This document shows, piece by piece, positions 1 through 6,715 of a stretch of DNA of 20,135 nucleotides. The first letter of the stretch is position 1, and every line of letters begins with the position of its first letter. The stretch is from a virus. The stretch covers positions 1 through 20,135 of IMG/VR virus record IMGVR_UViG_3300027909_000068; one strand, given 5' to 3'. The notes beneath the pieces were generated by a model. That model saw nothing but the letters and a program-made list of their open reading frames with translations. It was not told where the DNA came from and ran no database searches. Both the position numbers and the translations under genes were made by a program.

Positions 1-386
1 ACGTTCTGCTGCTGAACTCCAATCTCCGTGAAGCTGATGTTTGTACCATCATCTGGCGAAAGAAGTGCGGCGGCCACCGACCCTCCGCCGACCGTGATGC
101 CGGTGCCGGTAGTGCCGCCGTTGTTGACCGGGATCAGGACCCGGCGGATGGGGCCGCTAGCCGCCTCCATGCCCCTCGGGTACACGGAGATCTGGTAGAC
201 CTCATCCACCGGGGCCGGGTCATGGACATACATCCGCAGGCTTTGCAGGATACGACTCTGGGCGAGACGGAAGGTGTGCCCTACTTCCAGTGAATGAACA
301 GAGGGGGTGAAGGTGACATCCTCATCCCGAATGGGCACCCATTCTTCCCCCAGGATCTGGGGAACATGAGGGTTGTACTCGCCCAT
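1..386 (-). CDS. Minor tail protein, N-terminal part (gene runs off the left edge)
   Basis: This open frame starts at the ATG at 386 and stays open to base 1, giving about 128 residues. It begins MGEYNPHVPQILGEEWVPIR. The pattern LGxEWVPIRDED, then SLEVGHTF, then SGPIRRVLIPVNNGG resembles the N-terminus of minor tail proteins found just after the tape measure gene in actinobacterial siphophages. The start overlaps the tape measure stop as TAATG, and GAGG lies 8 nt upstream, so both coupling and a ribosome site support it. The position suggests a distal-tail or baseplate component, but the C-terminal part that would decide this is outside the window. The exact role is inferred from order plus family resemblance. 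Confidence 0.72.
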   Translation of the reverse strand, partial: MGEYNPHVPQILGEEWVPIRDEDVTFTPSVHSLEVGHTFRLAQSRILQSLRMYVHDPAPVDEVYQISVYPRGMEAASGPIRRVLIPVNNGGTTGTGITVGGGSVAAALLSPDDGTNISFTEIGVQQQN

Positions 387-2308
387 TACAGAGTCCTCAC
401 TGCGAGCCGGGTCTGGCGTACTGCCAGGATAGTGTTGATCCCCTTCCCAACGGCACTACCGGTACGTTCAGCTTCCTCTCTGGTGCTGAATTCGCCATTG
501 ACTTGAATGGCGCCTTTACCGAAGTTGATGTTGGTCAGACTCTGCTCAGTCGCAGTGCGCAGTTCCTGGCCCTCCATCTGGATGCCCTTGATCAGGTCCT
601 GCATCATTCGCTGACCCCGATAGAGGGTGTATCCCTTCCCGGAGAGGGGGCCTTCCTCGGCCGGCGAGCCAGGCAGGTGCTTGGCGATCTGGTTGGCGAT
701 CCAGAAGCCAGTTCCACCCAGTGCCCCGGCCAGGCTCTTGATTCCATCAATGAACGCCTGCACCAGTGATCGGCCGGCGTTGAAGAACGTGTTCTTCAGG
801 CTCATGATGGGGTCGACAAGGTTCCGGAAGAAGTTGTAGATCTTCGCCGCAACTCCACCGATGAACTCCCCGGCCTCCGTGATCCCCTTCTTGATGATGC
901 CGGCGAACCAGGAGAAGAAGGCGGCGATGGCCTGCTTGCCGGTCTCGAAAGCGGCGAACAGGAGCAGCAGGGTGAAGATCAGGCCCTCGGTGATCTGGAG
1001 GGCGAGCAGGAGCGCGGCGATCATCCCCTCCATGGCCTTCTGTCCCACAGGGCTGGCCAGGAAGACCGACAGGCGCTCCAAGAACAGGGCCAGCTCATCG
1101 ATGAGCTTCTTGCCGCCAGCCTTGTCCAGCTCGTTGAGGAAGGTGGCTGTGAAGCTGAGGATGCCACCGAGCAGATCGAAGATCGACTGCATCGTGAGCA
1201 ACATCCGGTCCAGCCAGTCCTTCAGCGCCCCGCTCTCGGCCTTCTCGTTCAGGAAGAGGGCCAGGGCGGTGAGGTTGTTCACCAGCATGTCGCCGAACTT
1301 GGTCAGGAACGGCAGGGCGATGTCCGCCATCCGGACCAGGGCATCCAGGACCGTGATGAGCATGTCCCCCGAGCGCTGCACCCAGCGGATAGTGGCCGGG
1401 AACACGTCGGTGACGAACTTGACGAAGGCGGGTGAGGCGAAGAAGGCAGCCAGGCTGTTGAAGAAGGTGCCCATGACCGTGGCCAGGGCAGCGAAGCCGC
1501 GCAGGGTCGGGCCACGGAGCGCCTTGAGCAGGTCGGCGATCGGAGTCTTGAGGGCGCCGAAGAAGTTCTGCTGAACCACCATCTGGAGATCGCGCCAGAA
1601 GTCCCGCAGCGGCAGCAGGCTCCTAATGAACCGCTTGGTGGCCTCGTCCAGGCCGAAGAGGACCTTCTCCAGCTCCTTGGCGTTCTTGGCTGCGAATGCC
1701 GCTTGTATCCGTTCACCGAGCCCCTGGAAGGCGATGAACAGGACCCCCACCTGGAACCCGATCGCCGTGAGCAAGGCCGGCAGGGTGGTCAGGAGGGCGG
1801 CGAGTGCACCAACAGCCTGGATCAGGGCACCGATGGCAGCACCGATGGCGCCGATGAGCGGGGTCAGCAAGGCGATCAGGGGGCTGCGGCCGGAGATGTT
1901 GAAGCCGGCACCCACGGCATCAGCGAGACCTTGACCGATCCGACTGAAGGGACCACCGGGGGCACCGAGCCTGTTGAACTCACGCTCTACGTCGTCGCCG
2001 AACTCGCTAACGAATCGTCCAGCAGCATCGTGTAGGCGGCCATGGCGATCGACCTTGAACTTACTCTTGATCTCGACAGTAGTGGTTTCGGTGGCCTTCT
2101 CCACCGCTTTGCCATAGTCCTTGCCGTGGCGACCCAGCTCCTTGGAGACACCGTCGGCAAGGTCCTCGCCCCATTGTTCACCGATGATGTCCAGGATCTT
2201 CTCGGCATCCTCAGACGACCGACGAATGCCCCGATCCAGCTCACGCTCATACGGATCGGTATTGGCATGTACGTCGATAAAAGCTTCGCCCTGGCTGCCG
2301 AAAACCAC
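386..2308 (-). CDS. Tail tape measure protein
   Basis: This 640-residue protein sets siphovirus tail length and fills the tail tube until DNA ejection. It follows the chaperone pair directly, as tape measures usually do. The N-terminus (VFGSQGEAFIDV) is the usual short beta-like opening. Residues about 85-115 carry a HGRLHDAAGRF segment, and residues about 141-196 form a long Ala/Leu/Ile/Gly-rich hydrophobic stretch. The rest is mostly helical with further hydrophobic patches. The C-terminus has HLPGSPAEEGPLSGKG, a motif typical of actinophage tape measures. The GTG at 2308 is chosen because it is the first start after the in-frame TAA that ends the upstream gene. No good Shine-Dalgarno is visible, so coupling is likely. 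At roughly 0.15 nm per residue a tail near 95 nm would be expected (inference). Confidence 0.92.
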   Translation of the reverse strand: MVFGSQGEAFIDVHANTDPYERELDRGIRRSSEDAEKILDIIGEQWGEDLADGVSKELGRHGKDYGKAVEKATETTTVEIKSKFKVDRHGRLHDAAGRFVSEFGDDVEREFNRLGAPGGPFSRIGQGLADAVGAGFNISGRSPLIALLTPLIGAIGAAIGALIQAVGALAALLTTLPALLTAIGFQVGVLFIAFQGLGERIQAAFAAKNAKELEKVLFGLDEATKRFIRSLLPLRDFWRDLQMVVQQNFFGALKTPIADLLKALRGPTLRGFAALATVMGTFFNSLAAFFASPAFVKFVTDVFPATIRWVQRSGDMLITVLDALVRMADIALPFLTKFGDMLVNNLTALALFLNEKAESGALKDWLDRMLLTMQSIFDLLGGILSFTATFLNELDKAGGKKLIDELALFLERLSVFLASPVGQKAMEGMIAALLLALQITEGLIFTLLLLFAAFETGKQAIAAFFSWFAGIIKKGITEAGEFIGGVAAKIYNFFRNLVDPIMSLKNTFFNAGRSLVQAFIDGIKSLAGALGGTGFWIANQIAKHLPGSPAEEGPLSGKGYTLYRGQRMMQDLIKGIQMEGQELRTATEQSLTNINFGKGAIQVNGEFSTREEAERTGSAVGKGINTILAVRQTRLAVRTL

Positions 2309-2326
2309 AGGGTCATGATACGGACT

Positions 2327-2929
2327 TTATTGACCAGCCATAAGCGCCGCGAAATCCTCCTGCGACATTTCCATTTCGGCTGCTTCTTCGCCCGGAGCTG
2401 GGGCGGTGAGTTTCATCGTGAACATGGTTACGTCTTTCGGATCCATTGCCCGCAGCATCACGATCAGGGCCGCATCCAGCCATGCCGACAATGACACGTG
2501 GGATGGGTTGACCCATCGGAGCATCTCCGGTCCAAGCGTGTCCCAGTTGGCTCGCACGTTGTAGATGAGGCGTAAGGCGATGTGCCATGGGCGCCCCGAG
2601 ACCTGACTGATGACTTTCAAGATCAAGTCACTGTAGTCATCGAACGAGAGAAAGCCGCTGTACAGGGCCTCATCCACTGCATCGGCTAGCTCAGGTGCGA
2701 GTGTGAGGAACACGTCGTCGATGTTGAATGACTCCTGCATCAGGATGCCCAGCCAGTCCGCCGCTGGCACCGCCGGTACCTCCGCCTCCCGGCCCGCAAC
2801 CCTCACCACCAATGGCCACGGCCTCAGGGACCACACTGGGTCAATGACCACCTGTGGGACCTGGATCCCGGAGGGTTCGGCAGAAGTGGTGGTAGGTGGG
2901 CTATACGGCCGTCTTGCGCGGCCTGCCAC
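2327..2929 (-). CDS. Tail assembly chaperone, downstream frame (GT-type)
   Basis: This frame codes for up to 200 residues and overlaps the end of the first chaperone frame by 29 nt. Its motifs match the second part of actinophage tail assembly chaperones: LRPWPLVVRV, VPAADWLGILM, SGRPWHIALRLI and SLSAWLDA. Such proteins bind the tape measure and are often made only as a frameshift extension of the first frame, in the way lambda gpGT is. Here the frame is +1 (or -2) relative to the first, and it is open upstream only back to a TGA at 2987-2989. A GTG at 2929 preceded by GGTGG with a 6-nt spacer could instead allow independent initiation. The chaperone role is well supported. The way translation begins is not settled. 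Confidence 0.82.
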   Translation of the reverse strand: MAGRARRPYSPPTTTSAEPSGIQVPQVVIDPVWSLRPWPLVVRVAGREAEVPAVPAADWLGILMQESFNIDDVFLTLAPELADAVDEALYSGFLSFDDYSDLILKVISQVSGRPWHIALRLIYNVRANWDTLGPEMLRWVNPSHVSLSAWLDAALIVMLRAMDPKDVTMFTMKLTAPAPGEEAAEMEMSQEDFAALMAGQ

Positions 2930-3251
2930 GGCGCACCACCGGCTTCTCGTCCGCCTTGTCGTCGCCGAACACGGTGAGGATCTCCATCAGATCCGACAGC
3001 TCCAGCTCACCCTTGACATTGAGGTCAGTGAGCCATTGCCGGTCCGACTCCTGAACAATGGCACTCTCCAGAAGGTCCATGAGAGTCGCGGCACCTTTCA
3101 ACCGACGATCCATGGGCAAGTCGGTCCTGGTTACGAGCTGAGCCTCACGGTTCATTAGCAGGATCTGGACATCCTTGAGCTTGCGGGTCTCAACCTGCCG
3201 GTCCTTGATTTTTACAGGGCGTGTCTCATGCCCGGGATCGCCTTGAGTCAT
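2901..3251 (-). CDS. Tail assembly chaperone, first frame (G-type)
   Basis: This 116-residue protein sits between the neck genes and the tape measure gene, the conserved site of the gpG-type chaperone. The sequence VKIKDRQVETRKLKDVQILL, the central LESAIVQESDRQWLTDL and the basic end RRGRPRKTAV resemble first-frame chaperones of actinophages. I chose the ATG at 3251 (MTQGDPG). A longer frame back to 3305 runs into the preceding gene, and its 18 extra residues look unrelated. AGGAT lies about 8 nt before this ATG. The stop TAG at 2901-2903 lies inside the overlap with the second chaperone frame, which fits a frameshift arrangement. Confidence 0.8.
   Translation of the reverse strand: MTQGDPGHETRPVKIKDRQVETRKLKDVQILLMNREAQLVTRTDLPMDRRLKGAATLMDLLESAIVQESDRQWLTDLNVKGELELSDLMEILTVFGDDKADEKPVVRRGRPRKTAV
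2904..2986 (-). other. Candidate translational frameshift window (+1 or -2)
   Basis: The downstream chaperone frame is open only from after the TGA at 2987-2989, and the first frame ends at the TAG at 2901-2903. Any ribosome joining the two frames must change frame between these points. The -1 frame is open across the overlap but meets a TGA before the conserved part of the second protein, so an ordinary -1 slip cannot produce the fusion. No classic XXXYYYZ heptamer is needed or seen for a +1 or -2 event, and I cannot name the exact slip codon. Confidence 0.45.
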
Positions 3252-3261
3252 ACAGGGGATC

Positions 3262-3690
3262 CTAGTAGTCAAAGACGATGTAACGCATACGGTGGCGCCG
3301 GGCAATTTCCTTTAAAGAGTCTGTCAGGTAATGCTTACCCGGCTGACCAGGGTGATTGACCGAGTAGAAATACACCACGTGGCCGACCTTGCGCCAGTAG
3401 AACCGCAGCGCACTGGGTGGCCGGTGCGGGTAAATCTTATGAGCCCCCGCTCCGCCCTGCACCGAGGCCGCATATTTGAGGTTGCTCCCTACCCTTCCCC
3501 GCACCCCGGTGGGTACCGGGATCACTTCAGTGTTGATGCTCTGCGCCAGGCGCCCGGTCGTGTACGGCCCCGTGGAGGCGGTCACCTTGGCCCGGAACTG
3601 GATCTCCCGGCACACAGTGCGGACTAGGCGTAGGGCGTGTAGCTCACTTGTCGCCTGAGCCTGAAGGTGGTGGATGCGGACCCGGGCCAT
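3262..3690 (-). CDS. HK97 gp10-like neck/tail completion protein
   Basis: The 142-residue protein has the features of the HK97 gp10-like family, which sits at the head-tail junction or tail terminator position. TTGRLAQSI falls at residues about 44-52 and GSNLKYAASVQGG at about 68-80. An HKIYPHRPPSALRF stretch follows, and HPGQPGKHYLTDSLKEIA closes the conserved part at about 113-130. The start ATG at 3690 overlaps the preceding stop as TAATG. No strong Shine-Dalgarno is visible, which points to coupling. Its place just before the tail chaperone genes fits. Whether it acts as stopper or as tail terminator cannot be decided from sequence alone. Confidence 0.78.
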   Translation of the reverse strand: MARVRIHHLQAQATSELHALRLVRTVCREIQFRAKVTASTGPYTTGRLAQSINTEVIPVPTGVRGRVGSNLKYAASVQGGAGAHKIYPHRPPSALRFYWRKVGHVVYFYSVNHPGQPGKHYLTDSLKEIARRHRMRYIVFDY

Positions 3691-4241
3691 TAGCAGTCAC
3701 AGTTGGGGAACTGAACATCGATGGTGAAGTATCGCTCCACGCAGCCACCCAGGGGCGTGCCCTGGATCTGGCGGCCCATCACAATAGACATCCCCAGGAG
3801 AGCATCTTCGCGGCTACGCACCCAGTTACGGAAGCAGCACTCGGCCCGACGTAGGGCTTGGGCATCCCACAGGTTCTGGGCGAATGCAGCATCCCACTCA
3901 GCCTGAGTGGGTGGGTTGTTGTCTCCGGTCGGAGCACATCGGATGATCCCAACTCGGAATTGGGTGCCCCAGGCTGGCGGCGCGCAGGGTGTGATCGACT
4001 GCCGCTGGATGTCCTGCTCCGGGAAGTTGGCCGTGGGCCAGGAGTCTCCGAGGGAGACATAGGCGATGCCCTCACAGCACAGATCCACATCGAGACCGGC
4101 GTCATGGGCGATCTCCACACCGATGCGGTAGCCGATGTTCTCGGGCGGGTTGGGGTTGCCGGTCACAGCCTGGCTCAGGCAGGACAACAGAGCCTCGGCC
4201 ATGATCGGTAGGAACGGATCCCGGGGATCTGGCTGGGTCAT
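3690..4241 (-). CDS. Cys-rich head-to-tail connector protein (stopper/terminator candidate)
   Basis: This 183-residue protein begins MTQPDPRDPF. The ATG at 4241 forms an ATGA overlap with the adaptor gene stop, so I prefer it to the longer frame from 4445, whose extra 68 residues overlap the adaptor and look like a shadow. It contains 10 cysteines, including CC pairs at residues 55-56 and 135-136 and a CDC end. The segment FRVGIIRCAP, then an EW/DA helix, RRAECCF and PLGGC resembles a connector family of actinophages that sits between adaptor and gp10-like genes. The role is inferred from neighbours and resemblance. It could be the head-to-tail stopper or the tail terminator. Confidence 0.6.
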   Translation of the reverse strand: MTQPDPRDPFLPIMAEALLSCLSQAVTGNPNPPENIGYRIGVEIAHDAGLDVDLCCEGIAYVSLGDSWPTANFPEQDIQRQSITPCAPPAWGTQFRVGIIRCAPTGDNNPPTQAEWDAAFAQNLWDAQALRRAECCFRNWVRSREDALLGMSIVMGRQIQGTPLGGCVERYFTIDVQFPNCDC

Positions 4242-5050
4242 GGGATCGTCGTCCGTCTCGTCACCGGTAGGTCGGGTGTCGCTAGGCGCAGTGGTGCTCG
4301 TAGACCGTAGGGATTGAAGGAGGCGATGACAGAGTCCACCGTCTGCACCCCCGTCAAACCACCCTTCAACAGGTCGTCGATGCTCACCATGGAGATGGAG
4401 ACTCCTTGACGAGTCAGGGACTGGACCCGCTGCGGGAGACGGCACACCTGACCCATGCAGCTCTTAGCCCACTCGCACGCCAGCTCACCGGCAGCCCGAA
4501 GAAGTACAGACGGTACTGGGATGCCTTGTTGGTAGGTAACGAAGAACGTGCCTTCACCGGAGTCCACGTTGTAGTCCTGGCACTCCGGCCAGCAGTCACC
4601 GTCCGTACGTACCAGCCAGTGCCCATCGTCCACCCGCCAAGCATCGACGGGGACGATTTCTCCATCCTGTGACACACCTGTCGGAGATATCGCGTATACA
4701 GGTCCAGCCAACCAGGTCTGACAGGTGGGTTCACAGCAGCACCCTCCACCCCCACAGCCGCACCAGCAGTTGCGCCAGACCCCATTGAAGATGTACGGCA
4801 GCCACGTCCCGTCGCTCCAGAAGTACCCGGAGATCCCCCTCTGGTTGCAGACTCTGCCACACGGGCGGACGGTCTTGGTGCACAACCCGAACCGGCGGCC
4901 GGTAGCCGCCCACAGGGTGAAGGCTCCATACTCCGCTGCCGCCGTCTGAAGGTCCGGGCTCAGTGTCTCCCAGAACTCCTCGCAACAGTCGGTGTTAACA
5001 TCCCATCCGGCACAGGGCAGGGAGGGAGCCGGGGTAGTGAAGACTTCCAC
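4238..5050 (-). CDS. Head-to-tail adaptor, Cys-rich
   Basis: The 270-residue protein resembles actinophage head-to-tail adaptors, which bind the portal ring after packaging and receive the tail. Recognisable parts are LWAATGRRFGLCTKTVRPC (about 47-65), a Cys/Gly cluster beginning NCWCGCGG (about 93-108), LAGPVYAISPTGVSQDG, TFFVTYQQGIPVPS and the helix LACEWAKSCMGQVCRLPQRV followed by TRQGVS. There are 18 cysteines, a striking density that suggests metal binding or disulfides in the virion. The GTG at 5050 is preceded by GGGAGG with a 5-nt spacer, a strong ribosome site. A 44-nt gap separates it from the upstream tail protein gene. Confidence 0.75.
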   Translation of the reverse strand: MEVFTTPAPSLPCAGWDVNTDCCEEFWETLSPDLQTAAAEYGAFTLWAATGRRFGLCTKTVRPCGRVCNQRGISGYFWSDGTWLPYIFNGVWRNCWCGCGGGGCCCEPTCQTWLAGPVYAISPTGVSQDGEIVPVDAWRVDDGHWLVRTDGDCWPECQDYNVDSGEGTFFVTYQQGIPVPSVLLRAAGELACEWAKSCMGQVCRLPQRVQSLTRQGVSISMVSIDDLLKGGLTGVQTVDSVIASFNPYGLRAPLRLATPDLPVTRRTTIP

Positions 5051-5094
5051 GGCTCCCTCCCTTTATCGACTGCCCATTGGTCGCACGGTTGAGC

Positions 5095-5805
5095 TTACGG
5101 CGTCAGGTCAGCCAGGGTCTGGCAGCCACATACCGAAGCCGGAGGTGCCAGTCGGGTGGTGAAGAACCGGCGATGCTCGGTGGACCGGATCGCCGTGAGG
5201 AGCGGGACCTGTGTGGTTGACCCGACCGGGTTGTCGGAGTAGTCAACCATGTAGGGACCCAGACCCCATGGGGAGTTCGCGTTGGTGCGACCACTGATCA
5301 CCAGGTCCACTGTGTCGTTCTGCCACGTCTGCGCCTGGATCGTGCCCTCGGAGATCCATGGCAGGAGACCGTAGCCGTACTCCACGCCACCGGTACAAGG
5401 CGTGGAGGTGTAGGCTAGGCGGGTCCAGCCCTCCAGGGCGAAGTTGGCGTTAGCCGATGAACCGACATCGTTGGACCAGCCGTGGGCGTTCGGGGTCGGG
5501 GAAGCGTCGTCGTAGACCCGCTGCTCGGCTGTGGCAATGGCGATCAGATCCGGATCGACGTTGCACATGGTGATAGTGACGTTGTACCACTTCAAGATCG
5601 GTGGGTTGGTCACTACGACGCACAGGGCGCCGTCGCCGTTCTTCTTCGAGAAGTCCTGGCGCTCCTCGTACTCCGGCTCCATCTCCACCGAGATGATGCC
5701 ATCGGAGACCACAGTGGAGCACCCTGTCTGGGGTACCCCACAGGAGTTGAGTAGCGTCGCCCGGATCCGGGGGATCTTCCAGGGAGTGAAGCAATAGGTG
5801 GACAT
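5095..5805 (-). CDS. Probable major tail (tube) protein
   Basis: I take the ATG at 5805 (MSTYCFTPWKIPRIRATLL), giving 236 residues. It forms a TAATG overlap with the upstream stop and has GGAGG 8 nt before it. The in-frame extension to 5865 overlaps the neighbour and is rejected. The protein resembles an actinophage family annotated as major tail protein: LLNSCGVPQTGCSTVVSDG near the start, KWYNVTITMCNVDPDL in the middle, then YGYGLLPWISEGTI, LVISGRTNANSPWGLGPY and a VCGCQ end. A tube subunit would stack around the tape measure. Its place before the neck genes rather than after them is unusual, so another virion role remains possible. Confidence 0.62.
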   Translation of the reverse strand: MSTYCFTPWKIPRIRATLLNSCGVPQTGCSTVVSDGIISVEMEPEYEERQDFSKKNGDGALCVVVTNPPILKWYNVTITMCNVDPDLIAIATAEQRVYDDASPTPNAHGWSNDVGSSANANFALEGWTRLAYTSTPCTGGVEYGYGLLPWISEGTIQAQTWQNDTVDLVISGRTNANSPWGLGPYMVDYSDNPVGSTTQVPLLTAIRSTEHRRFFTTRLAPPASVCGCQTLADLTP

Positions 5806-6653
5806 TATGTTCCCCCTCCGGCGGTAGTACAGGTCCGTGTGACCTGAACTGCCCACACACCGCATTCGACTGCCACGGCGTACATGCGCTCAGCCACCAG
5901 GCTCAGTTGGTTGGTGGACTTGTTGAGGACCTGGCCCGGTGGCGGGACGAAGATCTCCGGGTCCTGCCAGATGAGGATGCGGCCAGAGGCGTACATCCAT
6001 TCCGTGGTGCCATCAGCGGCCTGACCGGTTGGGCCAGAGCCGTCATAACCACGCCCGAAGGCCAGGGGGGTCCGGATGACTGTGGACAGTGCCCGGCCCA
6101 CGTTCTGGTAGTGGATGAGGTAGTTGTTGGTCAGGTGGGCCGACATCCCGGGGCGGGCATGGATGATGCCACCCGGCACATCGTTGTCGGCCAGTGTCTG
6201 CTCCAGTAGCTCGATCGCCTCCACTGGGCAGCCCGCCGTGCCGAGGTTGACCGCGTTGCGGAACAGGCCGGTGATGGTACCCAGGGTGCCGGAGGTGCCC
6301 GACCAGATGCGCTGCTCTACAGCCGTCTGCTCACGTAGCGAGAGCCGGGTCAAGACCCGGCGCTTGGCCTCATCGAAGTCGAACCCGATCGGCGGACAGA
6401 TGTACGTGGTCATGACCACGAACGGGGAACCGGACACCGATGGGGTGGATACGTCGAAGGTCTTCTCGCCAGTGATGGCCGGACAGTCGATCGGGATGAT
6501 GTAGTAGTTGTCCTCGCAAACATCTGGCACATACTGAACCCCGCCCCCCGGCGGACCGGGGAACGGCATCGGCCCAAGGGCCACATCGAAGATCCCGTAC
6601 GGCCTCGGTGGCGGTGCAGGGGGGTCGATTACGTTCGGGGGTACGAGTGCCAC
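5805..6653 (-). CDS. Conserved actinophage virion protein next to the major capsid gene
   Basis: The protein has 282 residues, starting at a GTG at 6653 with AAGGAGGG upstream. It opens with a Pro-rich segment and YGIFDVALGPMPFP, then VSGSPFVVMTTYICPPIGF, EQRIWSGTSGTLG and VPGGIIHARPGMSAHL. Near the end are EWMYASGRILIW and NKSTNQLSLVAERMYAVAVECG. I recognise this as a family that commonly sits beside the major capsid gene in actinophages, but I cannot assign a proven function. The IHARPG and YASG patterns and the location fit a capsid-associated or capsid-like subunit. A separate strong ribosome site and an upstream hairpin separate its expression from the capsid gene. Confidence 0.6.
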   Translation of the reverse strand: MALVPPNVIDPPAPPPRPYGIFDVALGPMPFPGPPGGGVQYVPDVCEDNYYIIPIDCPAITGEKTFDVSTPSVSGSPFVVMTTYICPPIGFDFDEAKRRVLTRLSLREQTAVEQRIWSGTSGTLGTITGLFRNAVNLGTAGCPVEAIELLEQTLADNDVPGGIIHARPGMSAHLTNNYLIHYQNVGRALSTVIRTPLAFGRGYDGSGPTGQAADGTTEWMYASGRILIWQDPEIFVPPPGQVLNKSTNQLSLVAERMYAVAVECGVWAVQVTRTCTTAGGGT

Positions 6654-6681
6654 CCGAGCCCTCCTTCCGGTTAGGGGTGGC

Positions 6682-6705
6682 GTGGGGCCGGGTTCCCGGC
6701 CCCAC
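6682..6705 (-). terminator. Strong inverted repeat after the major capsid gene
   Basis: GTGGGGCCGGG at 6682-6692 and CCCGGCCCCAC at 6695-6705 are perfect 11-nt complements around a 2-nt centre, giving a very stable G+C-rich hairpin about 10 nt after the capsid stop. No U-run follows on the transcribed strand. It may be a partial terminator of the actinobacterial kind, an attenuator or a 3' stabilising structure for capsid mRNA. Confidence 0.6.
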
Positions 6706-6715
6706 TACCTATCCG

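Noticed and set aside
3252-3305. 18-residue N-terminal extension of the first tail chaperone frame
   Set aside because: It overlaps the gp10-like gene end. The ATG at 3251 follows that stop closely and begins the family-like sequence.
4242-4445. 68-residue N-terminal extension of the Cys-rich connector protein
   Set aside because: It overlaps the adaptor gene in another frame. The ATGA junction at 4238-4241 gives a natural start, and the extension has shadow-like composition.
5806-5865. 20-residue N-terminal extension of the tail-tube-like protein
   Set aside because: It overlaps the upstream gene. The ATG at 5805 has GGAGG at the right distance and a TAATG junction.
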